A stretch of DNA of 64,000 nucleotides from Conus ventricosus (GCA_018398815.1 CM031600.1:54005437-54069436); one strand, 5' to 3'. Shown: positions 46,523-59,600, counted from the stretch's first letter. Numbers and translations are program-made. The notes: generated by a model not told the origin, from the letters alone.

Positions 46523-49500
46523 AGAGAGGTGTGTGTGTGTGTGTGTGCATGCATGCGCATTTGCTTTCATGAAGAAGAATATATAGAAAAGCAGGTTATA
46601 AAAGGACAGCATGATGAAGAATAAAAGCTAGAATTATCTGAAGAAGACGATTCCATAGAACAAGAAAAATAGACTGAAAAGCAAAATCATCACCCTAAAT
46701 AACCACCACCAGAAGGGGAAAAACACCTGAAGACGAATAGCATGAAGAACAATCGTCTAAAGAACACCCGCCAGACAGAGAAGTGGAGGAAAAGGAAGAG
46801 GAGGATAGAGTAGAGCAAGAGAACATCCATCAGTCATAAAATCAGTAGGACGTTTGGCGAGTCACTGAGCCATGTGAGTCATCCGGTCAGCTGAGTCACC
46901 AAGGGTCAGGAAAGGGCACCAAAGGTCACCACCGGTCACCAGAGGCCATCAAGAGTCAGGAAGGGTTCTTTGGATCACCAGGGAATCACTCAAAGTCACA
47001 AGGATGCCCCCCCCCCCCCTCCTCCCACTGTTGAGATCGTTTTTCTGTCCTATCTATCCTTTGAGAGAACAAACAGAATGTGTGTGTGGCTTGATCTTCA
47101 ATGTCGTGTGTGTTTGCGCGCACATGCATGCATGTGTATGTGTGTGTGTGTGTGTTTGTGCGCACATGCATGCTTATGTGTTTCTGTGTGTGTGTTTGCA
47201 CGCACGTGCACGCATGCGTGTCTCTGCATGCGTGCGTGCATGTGTCTGCATACACTTCCTCGTCCGTCTTTTGTAAGAATTGATAGGAAGCATGTACAGC
47301 TTGATTTTCAATGTCATGTGCGTGTGTATGCATGAACGCATGAGCATGCATACAAGTGTGTGTTGGTGTCTGGGTGTGTGAATGTGTACCTTTGTTACTG
47401 GATGTTCATGTGGTGAACTTTCGTGCAGGAGTGTTAGCTTCTGATGCAGCGTCTCATACTTTGTAGAAGAAAGGTATCAAACCAGTTTGTCAATAGTCCA
47501 CACAACTACGAAGACCTGAAAAAAGACCTGAAATGGAAGAACTGAAAAAAAAACAGAAAAAAAACACCGGGATTTTAGAAAAAGCAAAATAATTCTTAAG
47601 CTCAGCGAGGTTTTATCACAAGTGGTATAAGTCTACAACCATTCCTTCCATTTCTTATTCAACAAGCTCCTGTTCAACGTTCCACGCCTATCTTGTGCTA
47701 AAGTGAATGAAGAGAAGTGATTGCTCGTTCATTTTCGTTGTCCTAATTGTTTTGTATCTTGCCTGAAGAAGACCTAAGAGGTCGAAATGTGTCATGTTTT
47801 GTCTTGTGATTCGTTTGTCCACATTGTTTTGACGGTTCGCTAACATTTATTTAAAATTAGTATCCTAGAGATTGAACACAGGTGAAAAAATTTTCTATCT
47901 TTTGTTTGTTTGTCAGCCAGCTCTTTGAGCAATGTGGATTTTTTGTTTTTGCCAAACTCCAATCAGGCTTTCCACATTAATTGCAAGACGACAATGAACA
48001 ACTGCTATTATCCATCATTTAAGAACTAGGCATGGGATAGACATTCTCAAATTTGACCAAGGAAGTACAGAGAACACTTTATGACAACTTTCTTAAGAAA
48101 ATTGAATGAAAGGTCATATCAAAATCAATTCAGTTTTCTCAAATCCCATCCTACCATGCAAGCCATTTTACTGAAATCATGTTGAAACAATGTCCAGGAA
48201 CTGGTCAACAACAGTGTGCGCAGTCAAATATACGACTTAAAAGCATTCATCTCAACTGACCCTGACTGAACAAGAATCTTTGCTGTTGATGGTGACATAC
48301 CTGACAGAGAAGTCGCATCTCTATTGAGTGGAAGGCATGTTTTTTACTCAATGTGAGTCAGACAAGGAAGATGGTTTCCCTACCAGCTGTTGGGGTTTGT
48401 TTTTCAAATCCAATCATTGAATCACATTTTCCTACTCACTGAAAGCACCAACGACAATCTGGCCATGTCACATTTATAAATAATCTAGCCAAGACCATGC
48501 TGCAAGCAAAATCAGAGCTAAGGAAAATTTAAATGCCAAGAAACTAGACCTGATCCCATTTGTTTGTATATCTGTCATTCGTTTCTCTTTTTACCCAGTT
48601 TGTTGAGTAGAGTTAGGGTGGATTATCTCCTGTCTGTTTTTCTTGTCAGTCTGGTTCAAGCATGTTCATTGTAAGTAAAATTACAGCCTTCGTCCAGTTT
48701 TTTTAAGTATTTGGAAAACAATTCAACAAGGAAGATTTCTAGTCCATTGCTGACCATTGAAAACTGGGTCAAAGTACGTTCAAGCTAAGTGCTGTCTTCA
48801 GTATCTAATTATCAGTTTGTACACGTTTGATTTGCGATTGATGAATTCTGTGGAAAAAGAGCAATTAGACACTCCTCTTATACACGGTCTTTGTCTAAAT
48901 GGTTCATAGAAAAGAGTGATATCACACCTCTTATTTAAAAGATTATGCTCAAGTAATTGACATATCCACTCAGTATGAGACATCAACTGCTGAGTGTACT
49001 TTGAACAGAAGCTATTTCTGTTCATTCTCATTTTTACCCCCCCCCCCCCCCCCCCCCCCCACTTCTTCATTCTTTATCTCCTTTTTCTGTCTGTGAGCCC
49101 AAGCATCCATGAAAAACATGCAAATGTTATAAAAAGGTACAGTATCATACAGTGTTAAATCAGGGAACGATCCAGCGCAATATGTGTGCATCATGTAAGT
49201 CTTTTTTATTTAAATAAAATTCTGCTTTAAGAAAATCAAGAACATAAACAAAAATTTTCAGTAGATATAGATAGAACATGTTAAAGAAAAAAAAAAAGCA
49301 GCAAAATGACACATCTGCAAGCATACACATATGTACATGCATAAAAAAATGAAGCACAAACACACACGATGTAATTACAGATTCAGTTACAATCACGCTC
49401 ACAAAAAATTTCTCAAACCAAGCAGTTGACTGTGTGACACATTTTGACCTTTAATTTTAACAGCAGCAATAATTTGACTTGTTTTCATGAGACATATCAC

Positions 49501-50364
49501 AGACATGTTGCAGTTTTTGAACTTCAAATGAGAAACCAAAGCCCAATGATCTAAACACCATTTGAATCAGTTTCTGAATAAATAATCATAAAACCACATG
49601 CAGGATTGAGTAGACCCTGTCTTGTCCCAATTCATTTAACCTCTTAAACAAAGAAGAAAACGAAACAACACCAAAACAAAGTAAAAACAAACAAACCGAA
49701 AACCCCTAACCCAATAGTCCTACCCATCTGTTTGCTAAAGACCAGCCTATACAGTACAACCATGGACGGAATTGCATGTAAATACACTTTACATTTATGT
49801 GGGACATCACAAAATAAAAATCTTATACAATAGAAGACAATGGACCACAGAAATAAAAATCTTATACAATAGAAGACAATGGACAAGTAGTTGAAAACTT
49901 GCCTCTTCAAGCTAAAAAACTTGTCTTAGTATGTCCTTTACATCATCTTCTCCAACACATTTTAGGGAAAAAAAAAAAGAAAACCATAAACACTCTCATT
50001 TGTCAGTATAACTTTTCTTTTCAAGCATTGTATTCTTGGACGGTTGTTGTCTTTGTCATGGATATCAACTGCCCATGAAAGGAATGTTTCTATCCCACCA
50101 ACAGGTTACTAGCCGTGGCATTAGCACAAACATGAGGAATGTACTTCAGTGAATGACAAGCAGAATAGTCACAATGTTTGGAGCCCATCCGAATGCAACA
50201 GCCTGAAAACTGGAGGATCAGATGGATAGTGTGTGAAGGAGGAGGGTGACCAGCGTTTGGGGGCGGGGGTGGGGGTGGGGGGTGGGTGTAAGGGTGCATT
50301 GGGGTGGGTGAAGGGGCTGTATGGGGTAAAAGAATAGGGGTGGGGTGGGAGTGGAGATGGAAGC
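46232..50364. other. Convergent intergenic region (R2)
   Basis: Counterpart of 10904-14905. Compound GT/GA microsatellite (46437-46547), GGTCACC cluster (46856-47010), TG-rich block (47080-47380), poly-C (about 49036-49061) and G-rich tract (about 50255-50350). It includes about 140 bp (48880-49030) missing from R1. No gene seen. Confidence 0.6.
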
Positions 50365-50454
50365 TCACTGGAAGGAGTAGCTGGGATTGGGGGTTGCTCC
50401 ACACCATTTTCCAACAAACTTGAGTACATCCTGCAGCTCAGGGCTGTGTGACAC
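50365..50454 (-). CDS. IFT172: IFT172 terminal exon (R2, best copy)
   Basis: Acceptor TTTTCCAG. The exon reads [19 protein letters not shown] then TPNPSYSFQ and TGA (50365-50367). This is the conserved C-terminus of IFT172. The upstream exon ends on a complete codon (ATK), so the junction keeps frame. The R1 copy of the same exon has lost bases. Confidence 0.88.
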   Translation of the reverse strand: MSHSPELQDVLKFVGKWCGATPNPSYSFQ

Positions 50455-51466
50455 CTGGAAAAAAAAAAAAGAAACAAACATTCAGTTTCTTTCTTTCATG
50501 CTTGATCATTCATTCATTTTTGTTCTAAATTTGCTGCGTCTTTCTATCCTGCAAACTGTGTGAAATAAAAATGTAAAAGAACTGATGGATGGCAAGAAGT
50601 GAGAGAGGGGGAAGTAGAGTATTAAAAATGTCATGTCAAACTACCATCCAATGCCAAAGGATGAGGGAGGAAGGCGATGTGTGATTACCTATTCCAAATC
50701 TCATTTTCACATGCTGCCTCCATTCTCTGGTCTTAGATCACTAACAAAAAATGTTTTAATAGATGGATGCCATTCACACCTTCCCTGTCATTAGCTTTCA
50801 TCTGGCATTGGTTACTGTCTATGATTCAATTTTTTTCCCCCTAGCCAAAAAAAGGCCTTTGCAAGAAAATATTTTACACACATGCAACAAAGAAAAATTA
50901 TCCATCAAAGTGGATGGTTAATTTGTCTGAAAAATACTTGTTCTCAACCTTTTTTTTGTTTACTGTCTTATCTTTTATGTCCTGTCAATGGCATTATCAC
51001 TGCACCCCTCAATCCATCTCCCCATTACACAGCCACACCCGGAATTGTCTAGTGGCAACCTCAGGACAATCACACCACAAGCAGCAATCAATAGCAGGTG
51101 GAAATGAGGCAGCCTTCCCCCCTTTGCCACAGGAGACACTGCACTGTTGGGGAGGCATTCTGGTTGGCTTGTTCCCCATTTCCAAAAGTGCACTCTAATG
51201 AATGTCAGTCTTACAAAATATTGTGACAATCACTGGGCAGATAAATATCTGCTTCAGATATTATTGGACAAGTCAACACTTCAGACAAAAAAGGGTGAGA
51301 AATACAAGCAAAAGCTACATGCATAACGCTCTCCAGTGTGTACAAAGAATGCAGATTTATTAGGCACAAACTGAAACTGGAAGCTGAGTCACCACTCAGT
51401 AACCTCTCATGTGCATATGTACATGAACATTCACACACACACACAAACTTCAATGAATGTGACTAC
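50455..51466 (-). other. IFT172 last intron (R2)
   Basis: Counterpart of 14992-15987. AT-rich, no gene or element recognised. Confidence 0.65.
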
Positions 51467-51558
51467 CTTGGTGGCCATGAGGAACTTGTTCCAGTCGTCT
51501 TTGTTGGCCACTTTGTTGCTGTTCTTGAATTCCACCTTGTTGCGCAGCACCGGGTACC
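51467..51558 (-). CDS. IFT172: IFT172 penultimate exon (R2, best copy)
   Basis: 92 nt exon, acceptor AAACAG, donor ACCAAG/GTAGTC. Reads [20 protein letters not shown] then [10 protein letters not shown], strongly IFT172-like. Two leading bases complete a Gly codon with the exon upstream. Confidence 0.88.
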
Positions 51559-54286
51559 CTGTTTATCAACACATACACATGCAAAGCAATAGGCGATCAT
51601 TTTTTAAAAAAATTATATAAAATGATGATCAGACTTAAACTATGGCTTTCAATCAATGGCAGCTGCCTTCTGAGAAGATATCTAAAGAAAAAAAATCTAG
51701 CTGTCATTAAGCATACACAACACAAACATACAACAAAGAAAGTTATTTTTTACAATGTATTTACCTGTCCAAAAAAAGCCTCATCTAAGTGTAACATGGA
51801 ACATCACTAATATGGATTCCCCCAAAACAAACCTGGGAGAGCAGCAGGCTAACTTCACATCAATTCCCAGATAGGTCAGCCAGAGTGATTGCCCCTAGTG
51901 AGTTCACAACATTGCACCGTGTTAGAAACAGCTCAAACCTTTTCCTGAATTAGTGGGGAGGTAGGAGGGCATCATAGTGCTTGAACAAGTAAGCATATGC
52001 TAAAACTACTTTTGGTAGTAAAATTCCTTTCCTCACAATTACCTGTCCAAACAAATGCCTGAATATCAAATAGAATGGTGGGAGCACGCTCATCTGAGAC
52101 ATTGCAGCCTTCTTCTTATGAGAATATCTCTGTACAGTTCCCCAGCCAACCTGGTGCTAGAGGCTCAACAGACCATTACGAAATGGTCTTCCTCAATAAT
52201 CTGGAGCTTTCCTTAAAAGGGTCAAACAGATCAAAAGCAAGCAAAGTCATTCAAAGATAAAACACTAGCAGGATCAGGAAAAGAAGATTCGAAAGGCAAA
52301 TGCCGAAAGTACCAATTGACAAAAACTTCGGTATCCAAATAAATGAATGAAAAAAAAACGTTGCACAAAAATTTAATCATGTCAACGGCAGCTTGAACCA
52401 ACAGCCAAAACAAAAATACGCAGTTAAAACAGACAGGTCAATGACAGCTTGTTAACCAAGAGCCACAACAAAACTACACAGTCCAAATATGCAATAAAAA
52501 TTGGCAGGGTAGGCAGATGATCAAGTGAACAACATTGTGGACATGTTGCGCCTGGCCCCCCCCCCCCTCCCCCTAGACAGTCGAGAGCTTCCATGTCTTT
52601 AGGCATGTCACTTAGATAGAACCTACCAAATGTGGTCTCTACACTTCCAGCCTGCTGCTCATCAGATGTTGGAGACTGCAACACTTTGCCTGAGGATGCA
52701 ACTGGTGCAAAGAGCCCAGACTTTATGTGCCTTTATGCCTGCTCTAGGGATATGCGTTTTCTGGCCACAGACATAAGCCCGGCAAATAACCTGCCTAATC
52801 CAGAAGCCTATCGTCAGGGGTCTAATAGCGGCACTCAACTGCCTTTACCTAGAAGGGAACCCATGGAGCCTGACTCTCCCCTCTGAAGACACATCTTCAG
52901 TGCACTGACAGGACAGTTAATCTGCTCCCCCTTTAAATCACCTGGGCCGGGAACAGGATGACGAAGAGGAGGCAAGGGTTTACCATCAGAGGCTGCTCTT
53001 CGGGCTTAGAAATAAAGAGCAGGTGGACATGTGAGTGACCAAAATTTGCGCTACTTCAAGCACCCCAACTTAGGACCCCGAATGAGTCTTGCAGTTCCTA
53101 AGGGGCAGTAAGAAAGCCCGGCTCTTTTGGGGAAGGGATCATGGCTAGTATCGCGGTCTCTCCCTAAAACATCTAAGTTTTGGCAATGGCTGACCTGACC
53201 CTCAAAAGGGTACTAACCTTACTCCCGTTCTTAAGCAAGTCCTCCAAAAAAAAAAAGGGCCACATGCTCAAGTTCAGCATTTGGTGAGGAAATGCTAGCC
53301 TAAATAAAACCATTTGGAGAAGACCTTTCACTATTGTCATACACCTTCAAGGTAGACAGTCTTTGCCTACCCATGATCTTTTCCATGAGTACGGGGCAAA
53401 AAATGTCTCTCACCAGAGAGGTGTCCTTTGATATATAACTGGCGTGGAGAGAGAGGGACATGGATCTGCCTGCCATCTCACTCTGGGCTGAATCAACTTT
53501 TCCCAGCTCTGCAGTAGTGGAATGGGCACTTTTACAAGAAGAGTGATCAAGAGATTGTTCCCACGCTCGTCCTTTTCAGTGGACAAATGAGGATCACCTG
53601 ACACTTCTCTCTGACCCCCAAAGTCAGACCTCCCGGGAAATTTTGGGGGACAGGATGGAACGGGGTGAGGCAAACATCCCTTCCCATGAAATCCCCAGAA
53701 ATCCACAGCAAAGGGCTAAAGGGTCGGGAACTGGAGACACAGAACTGGCAGCTGTTCATTCCCTATGGCAGTCAACAGGTCAAAGTGTGGGAATCCAAAT
53801 CGAAAGAAAGACTGAAAATTGTGGAACTGAAAGAGGCATGGTCTTCTACCAAGGAAAAGGAAAAACTGATTTAGTTCTAACATGATGCAATGAGGTGAAC
53901 TCACTAAGGCGATCACTTTAGTTGGCCCATCGGGGAAATTTGCTCCCTGCTCTCCCTTTTTTTCTCTCTTCATTTTGAAAATACAGTGATGTTCCAAAAT
54001 GGGGATAAAAGCATTTTTGTTTGGAGGGCAAGTATGGAAAAAATGCTTCCAGAAAATATCTACAATTCATTTAATCTAAAATGTACAATATGGAAAACAA
54101 AAACAACAACAGCAAAAGAGCAGAACAGCATGCCATCATAGCTGAAATGATGACACAAATTAACACACATAAACAAAGCCACAAACAAAAATTTAAAAAC
54201 CTATTACTTTTGCAAAATCTTATCAAAAATGGTTCACACCACAAAGAGAAGAAAGGGGCCCCAACAAAACCCCTGGTTTTGAGTAC
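51559..54286 (-). other. IFT172 intron (R2)
   Basis: Counterpart of 16075-18755, with dispersed repeat copy b at about 52013-53080. Quality drops after about 52850. Confidence 0.6.
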
Positions 54287-54437
54287 CTGAGATGACACAG
54301 GGCAGAGACCTGATGCCTGTGTCTGTGACACCAAGGGGGCTTCATAATGTCCCCCGCTCGTCTTTGGGCAAGGGACTGTTCCACCTTCTGGTCCATGGAA
54401 TGGCCAGCACCCACTCCTTGAGTCTTCAGCTGCTGGA
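54287..54437 (-). pseudogene. IFT172: IFT172 antepenultimate exon (R2 copy, damaged)
   Basis: Counterpart of 18756-18909. Only [10 protein letters not shown] reads in frame. Single-base losses break the rest. Use the R1 copy. Confidence 0.75.
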
Positions 54438-54802
54438 CTGGAACACACACACAACACACACACACCATGGAACAGCAACATCAAAGACCATATGACGAAT
54501 ACTAAACAGTCAACAACAAAAAGTAAAACAAAAGCAGCAAACCAAAACTGGATTTGTTTCAGAAATCACTTGAAAAGATAGAAGAATGAAAGGAAGACTG
54601 AGTGAGAGTGAGTGAGGTGAGGGAAGTGGAGGGGGGATAGGTGAGAGAAGAGGAGAATGAAAATGGTTTTTCCAGTCGATATTTTAAGGAACAAAAGGGG
54701 ACAATTATTAAGTGCAAGCATCAAACACTAGAAGACACATTATCTGGTAGAGCGATCTCAAAAGGAAACCTCAGCTAATCAGTGTACAGATAAAAAGGCA
54801 GG

Positions 54803-54890
54803 AACTGTAATATGCCGCTCTTGGCTCACCCGCTCTCAACCGGCTTGGCCGGTCTCGGGCGGGCGAATCCAAAAGCGGCATATTACAGTT
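54803..54890. repeat. 88 bp GC-rich palindrome
   Basis: Left arm 54803-54844 and right arm 54848-54890 around a TTG loop. The outer 17 bp (AACTGTAATATGCCGCT) is a perfect inverted repeat. The middle has a few mismatches (CTCACCCGCTCTCAA against a CGCCCGCCCGAGA complement) and the inner CCGGC/GCCGG is perfect. It would form a long hairpin. It lies between the end of R2 and the Polinton ATPase. Confidence 0.85.
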
Positions 54891-54924
54891 CTCTACTAAG
54901 CATGACTTTAATAACCAAAAAATA

Positions 54925-55560
54925 ACGACCCTACAAACATCCCATACTGTGTGGGGTTGTCCGTTTTCAATACTAATTTTAAAAAACTTTTCAGATTTTA
55001 GTTTTGCTTAATCCTATGTTTTTCCTGATCATTCTCAATAACATCATTTTAAACGCAAACATTCATCAATGAGTCTCTGTCTTTCATGTGAAATAAAACT
55101 ACAGTTTTTTAACGTTCTCTAAAGTCTTTTAAAACTGAGTTATATTTCTGACATAAAATCCACACACTTATCCCAGCAGTCTTCCACTGAAAGCTAGTTT
55201 CGACAAAGCGTTTCTCTTTTTAACTATGTCTCTTTCTGCCGAACAGTCATCTATAATAAATAGTGTCTGCGTTCCTTCAAAAAATTTTATTAAAAGTGTT
55301 CTAAACATCACACTCAGTTTATTGCTAGGATCAACTAAATATATGTTATTATCTGTCCATATAACCTTCAAATCATGATATGCTTTTTTCCCAAATTAAG
55401 TGTTGGACAGAAAATCACAATATGATCAAAATTATGGGCGATAAACTGTTTGTAATAGGTCTAGATAAATATTGTTTTCCCACAACCAGTTTGCCCACAA
55501 ATTAATGAAAAAAGAGGGGTTTTTGTCATAAAGTTTAACTGCTCCATAGTTTTTAATAAC
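54925..55560 (-). pseudogene. Polinton genome-packaging ATPase (FtsK/HerA/A32-like)
   Basis: In this family the enzyme uses ATP to drive element DNA into a capsid. On the - strand the Walker A motif CGQTGCGKTIFI is at about 55500-55464. The 55371-55168 frame holds NNIYLVDPSNKLSVMF, then the Walker B LFIIDDCSAERD (Asp pair at about 55251-55246) and LSKLAFSGR. A C-terminal piece SHERQRLIDECL follows near 55050. Walker A and B are in different frames, so at least one frameshift separates them, and stops follow. Both catalytic motifs are unaltered. Confidence 0.85.
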
Positions 55561-55849
55561 AGAATTTAATCTAACCCAGTTATTATTTTTATCATACTCT
55601 CTGTTAAAAAAATTGTTCAGTATAATAAAACCCTACAAGACCCCAAATGTGTAAGATTAATCCAATTTAGTTCTGTAAGATTGTTTCTATTTAAGTCAAC
55701 ATTGATTTTGTTGCTTGTTGTTATAACCTTAATATCCTCACCAAATTTTGGGAAGAACGACGACAACAACGTTAAGACGTTTAAAAGTCTAAGTTTTGCC
55801 AGCTAAAATTAATTCCTTTTATAAGGACGTCACTAACGCCCACAACCCC

Positions 55850-57287
55850 ATCCTCCTCTCCACATCTTTAAGACAGAAATTTCAAATATCATTGTGAACG
55901 TGTCCCTAATTTCCTGTGCGGAAAGAACTGTAATTTTGTAGAAGCTTTTTTTTAAAACCGTTTCTTTTCTGTGGAGGATGTACTGTTTTTTCCCATACGG
56001 GGTTATTTCAATTTCTTTCCGGCTATTGTCGTCCGCAAAAAGACTTACATGTAAAGAGGCCAGAGTTGAATGCTTTTCTGAAAAATTTTTGTCGCAAAAA
56101 AATGTAAATGGGCTTATGAATTCAAATTTTATTTCCCATTCTAAATTGGTTCTAAATGCCCTTTGAGGTCAGGTTTTCGAACTATTTTATATTCATACTG
56201 GCCAACATTATTTGCTTCTAATTGCGCAGGTTTTTCTAGTTTAGGAAACTTTTTGCTGTCGCCAACCTCTTTAACGTTTATAATCACCATCTTTAGTGTA
56301 CTCAAAACCATACAAAGTGCCTATCTCACCATTTTGTTCAAAGTCTGTAACGTCTGCAAGGTCTTTAATTCTAAAGTTAACACCTCACAGGCGCTAATGT
56401 AACTCCTGATTCTTCTGGCCCACGCGCATTTTTAGTACAACTAATTATTTTTATTTCCAAAACAATGTGCAGGTTATCACATTTCACGATTTTACCCGTT
56501 TTGTCTGCAATTTTTATATTAAATGATCCGACCTCCCACCAACTAATCTTTTAAACTGTAAATTAGGAATTGTATAATTTTCATAATCGCAAATATGCAC
56601 TTTCCCTATGAAGAGCCTTAAAACAGTTTTAGGCCTTCATCATAAAAAGTTTTTCATCAGTCCAGCTCATCCAAATGAACATAGAGTAATGGGAATTAAT
56701 GCAAAGATCGAGCAATCTTTTTCCCTCATAATAGTTTTTCTGGGGTAACCAACAAATCTTTGAGCTCCTGACTGTTTCTCCAAACCTAACATTTTTAGCT
56801 AGTCTTTAACAAAAAAGTAATTTTGCCCTTTTTCAGGTTTGAATGTTTAAATTTTTTTTAGATTTGCATTGTTAAGTTTGAGGAGTGATTTTCAAAGTTA
56901 CTCAATGCTTCTTTAGTGGCAAAACCCGTAATAACCATCAGGTATTGTTAACAGGCTAATTAAATTTCTTCCGCCATATTTTTTAATCTTATTATTCTTT
57001 TGGTTTGCTTATTTTTAAACCATACAACTTTTTAAAAATTTCATGAAGTGCAAAACCCTTCTGGTTTCCGCAATTGTTATCAATAGCATGTTCTAAAAAC
57101 GAAGGACTGTCTTGAGTTGTTATTGTTTTCAAACATTTTTTTAAAACAAATTAAAAAGGGGCATTCAAATATACTGGCGCAAAATATTCTGTTGGGCCGC
57201 ACTACAATCTTAAAAATATAACAACTGAATCTCTTGACATTTCTGTGACCCAGACTGACGCCTTTCAAGTAAAGGTGAGTACGCCAT
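55850..57287 (-). pseudogene. Unassigned Polinton gene X, frame-broken
   Basis: Likely start ATG at 57287 (MAYSPLLERRQSGSQ). Later pieces: RFVGYPRKTIMRGKRLLD (about 56770), SFNIKIADKTGKIVKCDNLH then IVLEIKIISCTKNARGPEE (about 56540-56420), and MGNKIIHKP-like DNA near 56110. Total span is about 475 codons, directly upstream of the ATPase on the same strand. Size and position suit a capsid-related protein, but I cannot assign it from sequence alone. Confidence 0.6.
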
Positions 57288-57309
57288 TAAACAGATAAAC
57301 TTAACCCTC

Positions 57310-58336
57310 CTATTTAAAAAAAACTACAAACGCAAAGTGTGGTTCAGTCATCCGATGCAGTTTTATCAGAACCAGTTAAACTTTGCTGTGTTTTGTGCAT
57401 CAAACTGGGTGTGGAGTGTCGTATGCTGATCATTTAAATCATCCTGATCCCTTTGTGAGGTCAGTGTACAGATTTCATTTCTATTACACCTTCAGGGCGT
57501 ATTTTGACTGAACGCAAGCGCCATTTCCAAATGACAAACCGTTTAATCCATTCAGCAACAGAATAAACATGAAGGCTTTTGAAAGGATCTGTAACGAATT
57601 CAATATTAAGCTAAGACAGACTTTAGACAAAAGTTGGATCTTAATCATGGCTTAGGCACCCCTTATTTTTGGGGCGTGCACAGAAAGTATAACTATGACT
57701 GGAATCCTCCTTACACATCTTTCTCTTCAGGGACAGCTGTTTACCAGGGTCCATAGAGCAAAGCATAAAACAGCATGGACAACATTTATCTTTGACGCTT
57801 CTAAGGGCCTAACTAAAGCAGGAATAGAACGAATAAACGACTCTATTTGTACTTACGTTTGGTGTTTGCTAGTTTTGCAAGCACAAACGAGATCGAGCAT
57901 AACTGATCCTTCTACTGGCTTTGACGCGCAAAAACAATACTTAGCAAATTTTTGAGGACGCCTTAATTCTACAGTTGATTTACCCTTTAAGTATTAAAAG
58001 GTACCAAAATGTTTTACAAATACGCAAGATCGAAAATAACTTTGCTGTTGGGACTGGTTTATACATTTCTGCCTTCTGACCTCAGACTCCAGATAGCACC
58101 AAAAAAAATACAATAATGAAATCCTTGTGGCAGGCAATGAACAGAAATTGGAAAAACGAAATAAATTCTGAGCAGTAATATTGCAAGCAGTAAACAAAAG
58201 ACCAAGAAGAAGTCATTCCAACCCCCAGGTCAAAGCCCGAAGGGCCGTGAAGAACATGAAGTACACGAAGACCACGAATTCCCAAAAAAATAAGACCATG
58301 GAATATGAAAAGACACAGCGCATGTTTTTGGATTAA
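57310..58336 (+). pseudogene. Unassigned Polinton gene Y, frame-broken
   Basis: Divergent from gene X. In shifting frames: MQFYQNQLNFAVFCAS (about 57358), VYRFHFYYTFRAYFD (about 57465), INMKAFERICNEFNIKLRQT (about 57565), GLTKAGIERINDSICTYVWC (about 57808), GFDAQKQYLANF (about 57918), and an acidic tail to about 58336. Span about 340 codons. The pieces look like a conserved structural protein of Polinton-type elements. The exact role is not established here. Confidence 0.6.
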
Positions 58337-58469
58337 CTGGCCTAGATTTACTCTCCTTCTTTATTTTACTAAGATAATCCCAACCTATTAAGAGAACTAA
58401 TGCCCTATAAGTGCTCACCATAAAGCCAACTACTTTGCTGCAGTAGACTAAAGCCAGCTAATAACACTC

Positions 58470-59600
58470 CCTAATATTACCTGGTAAAGAGTCTAGAGCT
58501 TTACCACTAATAATATTTTTAATAAGCCTGCAAGATTCAATCTGTTTTTACCATGATTTATCAGTCGGAGGCGATGTGTGGAGGCCACTGACCCGTACCA
58601 CCGCCGCCTGTCATAGCACACCAGTGTCTTATTACAAATCCTAAGCTGTATAACGCTTGCTAATTACTCCTTGCTCTCTAAACAGTGTTCCGATTCCGTT
58701 CTGCTATAGCCGTTGTGTCTTCATATAAAATTCTTTGATAGTTTCTCTCAATTCTGCACCCTGAGTTCGCAATTGTTCACGGTTAGTAGACAACGCTTCT
58801 AGTCTTGCCGATCTCTTGTTCAAGATCTTTTAGTCTTTGGGTTATTCTTTCTTAATATCATGTGCCCTAAGTTGGCGTCATCATCCTAACGAGTTTTTCT
58901 TTTTCCTCTTTTTAATATGCTCATCTATTTCAGACCCATTTTTGCAAAATTGTATTGTTAAATCGCCTCTGATGCCTTCTCAAAGCATGATCAAGGCCGC
59001 TATTTCTCGCATGGTACGGGGAATCATTAATTGTTTTAACGCTGTTTCATCGGAAAAACTGGTTTCACTGCTTGCATTAACATTGTCCCGTTTGACTTTA
59101 AATCTTGAAGTTCCATGTTTTGTATTTGGTTAGCTGTTGGTGAGTTCTGTAGCGTGGTTTTGAAGTTTAAGCAACTGCCTCCCCCTAATTTATGGTTTAA
59201 CAATGCCAAGGAGGCGATCGATCGCTCACCACTGAGCCTTTGTCTAATTGTATTCATGCCTACAAACTTTGATGGGTCTCGTTTAGTTGGCTAAGCTGAA
59301 CAAGTTGTCCTTGTCGTTATCTCACAAACAAATGGTCATCTTTACTTCCAAAATCATCAGGGTATATAGTTTCGGGAAGTTCTTGGTCCTAAACTTTTGG
59401 TATAATGATCTGACCTTACTTTCTGTTAATTTATACCGCTTGTTGGTAATGTACTCCCGATTTCTGCTAATTCATCATGCAATGATAGCCCCGAGCGGTG
59501 CTGCTCCAAGGGGAAATCACTACATCGTCTCCAGGATCTAAAACATCATAATCTTCTTCACCTTCATTCCTGCATGTTTTAAATAATTAAATTTATGTTG
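58470..59600 (-). pseudogene. Unassigned Polinton gene Z, coiled-coil rich
   Basis: On the - strand: DYDVLDPGDDVVISPWSSTA (about 59560), QELPETIYPDDFGSKDDHLF (about 59390), NTIRQRLSGERSIASLALLN (59257 down), PTANQIQNMELQDLKSNGTM, and RITQRLKDLEQEI-type heptads near 58830. The Leu/Glu/Lys pattern suggests a coiled coil. No enzymatic motif was recognised. Confidence 0.5.

Larger units (their letters stand above)
35405..54668. repeat. R2: second copy of the 19 kb direct repeat
   Basis: Counterpart of 1-19168, with the same LINE and minisatellite insertions. Local quality varies: 45330-46280, 52850-53720 and 54180-54500 are error-rich, while 46300-52800 is good. It ends in a purine tract, after which unrelated Polinton-like DNA begins. 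Confidence 0.9.
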
